Below are positions 60,229-64,000 of a stretch of 64,000 nt of DNA, one piece after another. The position numbers and the translations under genes are program-made. This DNA is from Bacillus sp. NTK074B (GTDB lineage: Bacteria > Bacillota > Bacilli > Bacillales > Bacillaceae_B), in NCBI RefSeq assembly GCF_017303375.1, contig NZ_JAFKOH010000001.1, forward strand, positions 62,001 through 126,000, read 5' to 3'. The stretch's first letter is position 1; every line of letters starts with the position of its first letter. The notes under the pieces were generated by a model. That model made no database searches. It was not told the origin of the DNA and saw only the letters and a program-made list of their open reading frames with translations.

Positions 60229-60813
60229 TTATTGGGCACGGTCAACAGGAACCAGCAACCTGAACGAAATTTGATCTTCCTTCAGATTGAATTTATTTGC
60301 CCGCACCTTTATGTCACTTTTCAATTTCATATCCTTTAGAGAAACGTATATCAATTCATCATTAGGTTGTATTTTCACCCATTCAGGGAAATTATATGAA
60401 TCCCTGATTACTTTCAGCACATAAGAAACGGGAAGATTCAGAGATCCCACAGAAATAGATTTCTGTTTCAGCAGGATGTCCCCATTCTCAAGAGCCTTCG
60501 GTTCGAAATCAAGCTTAAAGTCAAGATTTGATGTAAAGACAGGAACGGACCCCAGCAGTTCAACGTCATCTTTCAGTTGAACATCATAATCGACCGGCCC
60601 TCTCATTTCTTCCTGGATATAATGCTCAATGATCAGGTTTAAGTCATCTTTGTTGGTTTCCACATTGAATCCTACTTGTTGGTCTTCGTTTTTGGTGCTT
60701 TCAGGAAGTGCTTCATCCTTTACAGGCATAAAGATCATGGAGACGATGATGACGAACCCCAATAATACCGTGCCTAAAAGGACAAAAAACCCTACCTTCC
60801 ATTTGTTCTTCAT
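60229..60813 (-). CDS. ypmS: YpmS-like membrane protein (DUF2140)
   Basis: The 194-residue protein has an N-terminal transmembrane helix (WKVGFFVLLGTVLLGFVIIV) and an extracytoplasmic beta-rich domain with VQLKDDVELLGSVPVFTSNL and QKSISVGSLNLPVSYVLKVI, the DUF2140/YpmS pattern. Its ATG overlaps the ypmR stop by 4 nt. Function unknown; probably works with YpmR at the cell surface. Confidence 0.9.
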   Translation of the reverse strand: MKNKWKVGFFVLLGTVLLGFVIIVSMIFMPVKDEALPESTKNEDQQVGFNVETNKDDLNLIIEHYIQEEMRGPVDYDVQLKDDVELLGSVPVFTSNLDFKLDFEPKALENGDILLKQKSISVGSLNLPVSYVLKVIRDSYNFPEWVKIQPNDELIYVSLKDMKLKSDIKVRANKFNLKEDQISFRLLVPVDRAQ

Positions 60814-61640
60814 GACGGCTGCTCCTCTTCCTCAACAGAATCTCTTTTCTCTGTCAATGTAGCTAATGTTTTCCCTTTTGCAAGATCCGTAAACATCCGA
60901 TCTGCGATCAATTTATACCCTTCATCATTCGGGTGAAAGTAATCTTCATATAACAATGTGTCTCCTGCATCAATAAATAAGTCCTCGATCTTAACGAATA
61001 ATGTCCGATCATAATCGGTCAATACCCCAATGCTTGCTTCGTTCCAATTATGAATCACCTGGTTCACTTCATCTATATCCGAAAACCAGGTGTTAAAAGG
61101 ATTATAAAGGCCGACCAGGACAATGCCTGCATCCTGATTATAGCTTCGGATCGTTTCGATAATTTCTTGTAACCGGAGTCGATACTGTCGCTTCTCCTCC
61201 TGGAACACTTCTAACTTCAGGTGTGAGAGGTTCTCACGAAAAATTTTCATAACATCGTTTCCACCGATGGTGATCATCACTAAGTCCGACTTTTCTATGG
61301 ATGACTTTACATCTTCCTTCTTCAGTCTCTTCAATAATTGATCCGTCCGGTTTCCCCTTACTCCGTAGTTATGAAACTGGGCATCCTTTACACCGGCCAT
61401 TGATTCAAGACTCTTTTCCAGATAAGGAACATACCCACCTTTTTTCGTACTGTCACCTACACCTTGGGTCAGGGAGTCCCCTATTGAAACCACCTTTAAG
61501 TTTTTAGGTATAAATGTTTCATTGGGACTTTCTTTCTCCCAGTTGGAGACTTCTCTTGTAATATGATCAGCAGCATCTTCTAACGAACATCCTGAAAGGA
61601 ATAAAACAAAAGCGAGCATGAGTATGGATATTTTTTTCAT
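60810..61640 (-). CDS. ypmR: SGNH/GDSL hydrolase lipoprotein (YpmR)
   Basis: From ATG 61640 (GAGGTG upstream) the 276-residue product has a lipobox LSGC and the SGNH blocks: GDSLTQGVGD (catalytic Ser), the glycine in NYGVRGNRTD, GGNDVMKIF and DYFHPNDEGY (Asp-x-x-His). It is an extracellular lipase/esterase-type hydrolase anchored to the membrane. Coupled to ypmS. Confidence 0.92.
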   Translation of the reverse strand: MKKISILMLAFVLFLSGCSLEDAADHITREVSNWEKESPNETFIPKNLKVVSIGDSLTQGVGDSTKKGGYVPYLEKSLESMAGVKDAQFHNYGVRGNRTDQLLKRLKKEDVKSSIEKSDLVMITIGGNDVMKIFRENLSHLKLEVFQEEKRQYRLRLQEIIETIRSYNQDAGIVLVGLYNPFNTWFSDIDEVNQVIHNWNEASIGVLTDYDRTLFVKIEDLFIDAGDTLLYEDYFHPNDEGYKLIADRMFTDLAKGKTLATLTEKRDSVEEEEQPS

Positions 61641-61736
61641 ATGCATCACCTCGCTTACTCTTTTATATATTATATCACGGTTGAACATCGGTAAAACATT
61701 TATTAACACTCATCCTTCAGTATGGTCCTTTCCCTT

Positions 61737-62717
61737 TCATCGGCTCGGTCCTGATTGCAAAGTCGCAAATACCTCTGAAATGAATTGACCGTAATGGAAT
61801 TGCTTAGCGATTTTATGGACCGGCCAGGAAGCTTTATCCGGAGACTTCCTGAAATCACCGATGCTCTCCCCAAACGTACAGCCCGTATTGACAACAACAC
61901 GTATTGGGACTTCCTCAAACACCATTTTCTCCCCATCTGCCAGTGCCCACATAGCCAGTAAATCATGAAGGGGACTGCCTGAAATATCGGGGTAGGTCTT
62001 TTTATAAAATTCATAATAATAATCGACCATCGGTTTGATGATTTGACCGACTTTATCATTGGATTTCACGTAGAAGTCATGAAGTCCATCGATCATGGCC
62101 GGAGTGAAGAGAGCATACATCGTGACATCCAAAGGAATAAGATGAATTTTCTTCGGAGCCAGTTGAATCAGGATATTCGCAGCATATGGGTCCCCGTAGA
62201 AATTGGCTTCTGCAATAGGGGTAACATTTCCCGGCACAAGGAAAGCCCCTCCCATCACATAAAATTCTTTCACCTTTTTCATAGTTTCAGGATATAAAAT
62301 AAATGCAGTAGCAAGTGAGGTTAAACGTCCCGCGGAATAAATATAAATTTCTCCTGCATATTGATTGATGAGCTCCTTGATTTCATAGAAATTCTCACTG
62401 ATGTCAGAAGAATCGAATTGAATCTCATCAGGTAAGATCGGTCCAAGACCAGCCACCCCATGAACTTCCGGATAGAACCGGGGCTGTGTTCCCGTCAAGG
62501 AAGAGACCGCTCCTCCTATGACTGGAATATCCGTTATCCCCGTAAGGCTTTGGAGGTATTTAACATTCTTCAGTGCAGCTTCTCTTGAAACATTTCCATA
62601 GTCCGATACAATCCCGACAATTTCTATCGTTTCGCTATAGTAAGCATACAAAATAGCGACAATATCATCGATTCCAAAATCTGAAATCACCAATACTTTC
62701 TTTTTATGAGACACCAA
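61737..62717 (-). CDS. Nucleoside hydrolase (IunH family)
   Basis: The 326-residue enzyme hydrolyses ribonucleosides to base and ribose. The Ca2+ site reads ISDFGIDDIVAI near the start (DxGxDD), followed by GVAGLGPILPD and FYVMGGAFLVPGNVTPIAEA, N-F-Y-GDPYAANI, and the late LHDLLAMWAL (Asp ligand). TTG start after AAAGGAAG. The order of motifs is complete, so it should be active; base preference is not readable. Confidence 0.88.
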   Translation of the reverse strand: MVSHKKKVLVISDFGIDDIVAILYAYYSETIEIVGIVSDYGNVSREAALKNVKYLQSLTGITDIPVIGGAVSSLTGTQPRFYPEVHGVAGLGPILPDEIQFDSSDISENFYEIKELINQYAGEIYIYSAGRLTSLATAFILYPETMKKVKEFYVMGGAFLVPGNVTPIAEANFYGDPYAANILIQLAPKKIHLIPLDVTMYALFTPAMIDGLHDFYVKSNDKVGQIIKPMVDYYYEFYKKTYPDISGSPLHDLLAMWALADGEKMVFEEVPIRVVVNTGCTFGESIGDFRKSPDKASWPVHKIAKQFHYGQFISEVFATLQSGPSR

Positions 62718-62936
62718 CGCACACTTCCTTTCTCACGGATTCATGCATAATAAGCCAGGTATGATGTGAATCTTGTCGGTTACAGCAGATGGCGGCCTTT
62801 CCTACTATATTTTTATGATATGACCGATTCGGTTATGAGGTCGCAAGAATATTCATAAAATCAACAAGAACTGGTACGATCCCTCTTTTATGAAAATGGT
62901 ACAATACTTTTATGATGAAAAGGAAAGGTGATGGAT

Positions 62937-63422
62937 ATGTCCAAAAATATGTTACTGTATTTCACACTTTTGATTGGTTTACTTGGAATTATTGCCGGCT
63001 GCTCTGATGATCGAAGCGAAGAAGCCCATCATAACCATACTGCGGATAATGGGGATATCCGGGAAGAAACAGCTTCTGTCGATATCCTTCCGACTTTTCT
63101 CGACGATAAGGATGACAATATGAAACTCATCTATTCTTCAGCAGCTAAAAATCCTGAACTTCTGAAGTATATCCCGTGTTATTGCGGCTGCGGTGATTCA
63201 GCCGGCCATGAAAGCAATCTTAATTGCTTCGTCTATAAGCTAGAGGGCAACAAAGTGGTCTGGGATGATCATGGTACAAGATGTGAACTTTGTTTGAAGA
63301 TTGCAGCAGAGTCCGTTGTAAAGTATAAGAATGGTGAATCCATCAAACAAATCAGGACGTTTATTGATGAGCAATATAAAGAAGGTTATGCAAAACCTAC
63401 CCCTACGCCGATGCCTTCCTGA
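62937..63422 (+). CDS. PCYCGC-motif lipoprotein
   Basis: From ATG 62937 (GGAAAGGTG upstream) the 161-residue precursor has a lipobox IIAGC, a His-rich segment (EAHHNHTADNG) and the signature IPCYCGCGDSAGHESNLNCF, then CELCLKIAAES. The family is predicted to bind metal or act in redox handling at the membrane surface; no activity is established. The C-terminus is Pro/Thr-rich (KPTPTPMPS). Confidence 0.88.
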   Translation: MSKNMLLYFTLLIGLLGIIAGCSDDRSEEAHHNHTADNGDIREETASVDILPTFLDDKDDNMKLIYSSAAKNPELLKYIPCYCGCGDSAGHESNLNCFVYKLEGNKVVWDDHGTRCELCLKIAAESVVKYKNGESIKQIRTFIDEQYKEGYAKPTPTPMPS

Positions 63423-63423
63423 C

Positions 63424-63455
63424 TGACAGCAGGTTACTCCTGTTGTCTTTTTTTA
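63424..63455 (+). terminator. Intrinsic terminator
   Basis: GACAGCAGG, loop TTACT, CCTGTTGTC followed by TTTTTTT. Confidence 0.92.
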
Positions 63456-63465
63456 TCTCCACAAC

Positions 63466-63507
63466 AAAAAGGACGAAAGGATGGATTTCCTTTCGCCCTT
63501 TTTTTAT
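63466..63507 (-). terminator. Intrinsic terminator of the degV-family gene
   Basis: On the minus strand AAAAGGGCGAAAGG, loop AAATCCAT, CCTTTCGTCCTTTTTG. Confidence 0.88.
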
Positions 63508-64000
63508 TAGTCTGTGTAATACATAAAACCAATCGCACCAACTCCTGTATGGGTGCTGATGATCGGAGTTGTCGGAGCAATTTCGATTTGATCATATCCG
63601 GTCTTTTCGATGATCTTGTTTTTCAGGTTTTGTGCAAGAGTAAGGCCATCCGCATGGACGAGTCCCACTCCCCGGATAGTCTTGCCTTTCACATCTTCAA
63701 CAAACTGGGCAGTTAAGTACTTTACTACCTGTGAATGGCTTCTGACCTTCGCCACGGGAGTATACTCTGCTCCTTCCAAAGATGCAATCGGTTTGATATT
63801 AAGGAGGGAACCAATCATGGCACGCCCTTTTCCGATCCTTCCACCCTTCACAAGATTTTCAAGGGTGTCAACCACCACAAATAACTTCGTATTGGATCGA
63901 ATGTCTTCGATCGCTTCAAGGATTTGTTGCATCGATTTGCCTTCCTTTGCAAGCTTGGCCGCCTCGATCACCTGAAAAGCCAGCCCTTTCGAAATAAAAC
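63507..64000 (-). CDS. DegV-family fatty-acid-binding protein (C-terminal part, cut by window edge)
   Basis: The visible 164 codons are the C-terminal half of a DegV protein: SKGLAFQVIEAAKLAKEG, VVVDTLENLVKGGRIGKGRA, LLNIKPIASLEGAEYTPVAK and the end THTGVGAIGFMYYTD. DegV/FakB proteins bind a fatty acid for phosphorylation by FakA. The frame is open through 64000, so the N-terminal domain lies outside; the GTG near 63971 is internal. Confidence 0.92.
   Translation of the reverse strand, partial: FISKGLAFQVIEAAKLAKEGKSMQQILEAIEDIRSNTKLFVVVDTLENLVKGGRIGKGRAMIGSLLNIKPIASLEGAEYTPVAKVRSHSQVVKYLTAQFVEDVKGKTIRGVGLVHADGLTLAQNLKNKIIEKTGYDQIEIAPTTPIISTHTGVGAIGFMYYTD

Overview
The window reads as a chromosomal segment of a low-GC, endospore-forming Bacillaceae (Bacillus sensu lato; Rossellomorea or a near relative would fit, but this is inference). 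The reasons are strong AGGAGG-type ribosome sites, many TTG/GTG starts, sporulation proteins (Spo0M family, YjcZ family, the yod/kamA mother-cell cluster), Bacillus-type intergenic palindromes, and long runs of genes ordered as I recall them from Bacillus subtilis. I saw no rRNA, tRNA, CRISPR array, prophage or complete insertion sequence.

Layout. 1-6.5 kb is accessory: a cut-off secreted protein, a lone serine resolvase with a putative res site, a manganese (yybP-ykoY) riboswitch in front of an FbpB-like/Spo0M-like gene pair, an azoreductase, a LysM-CAP protein, a HAD phosphatase and a frameshifted nucleotidyltransferase. 6.7-9 kb is a class B penicillin-binding protein. 9.1-15.4 kb is a Fur-box-controlled four-gene siderophore operon (two NIS synthetases, MFS exporter, SbnH/PvsE-like decarboxylase). 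15.5-25.4 kb mixes housekeeping genes (MerR regulator, CNNM transporter, DacA, LD-carboxypeptidase) with decayed genes and repeats: three REP-like elements whose ends read GAGGGACGGACCTC, and a 1-kb cluster of palindromes including a 127-bp tandem unit. 25.6-36 kb holds a second-type MurG, a MATE pump, an SDR protein with a degenerate active site, a CAP protein, a rhodanese-like protein, a MarR/MFS pair, a CobW-type metallochaperone and an AlbA_2-domain protein.

36.5-52.6 kb follows the B. subtilis ctpA-yodJ-deoD-yodL-yozD-yodN-yozE-yokU-kamA-yodP-yodQ-yodR-yodS-yodT order, with spo0M, a broken kinase gene and a DUF2515 gene placed inside. The yodT-to-yokU part is one long minus-strand transcription unit behind a good sigma-E promoter, and would convert lysine to beta-lysine and process it further in the mother cell. 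52.9-64 kb carries a chemotaxis receptor, a YjcZ peptide, a broken DUF502 gene, a PTS IIA protein, msrB-msrA, an rsgA paralogue behind a full attenuation-type leader (promoter, 28-codon leader ORF, antiterminator, terminator), a DUF4397 protein, a 328-bp MITE-like element, ypmS-ypmR, a nucleoside hydrolase, a PCYCGC lipoprotein and the C-terminal half of a DegV protein that runs off the end.

The best candidates for something new are the Mn riboswitch over a Spo0M-like operon, the leader-peptide attenuator upstream of the rsgA paralogue, and the siderophore operon with two synthetases plus a decarboxylase. At least eight genes are broken, several by single changes, so either the region is decaying or the assembly has some base errors.
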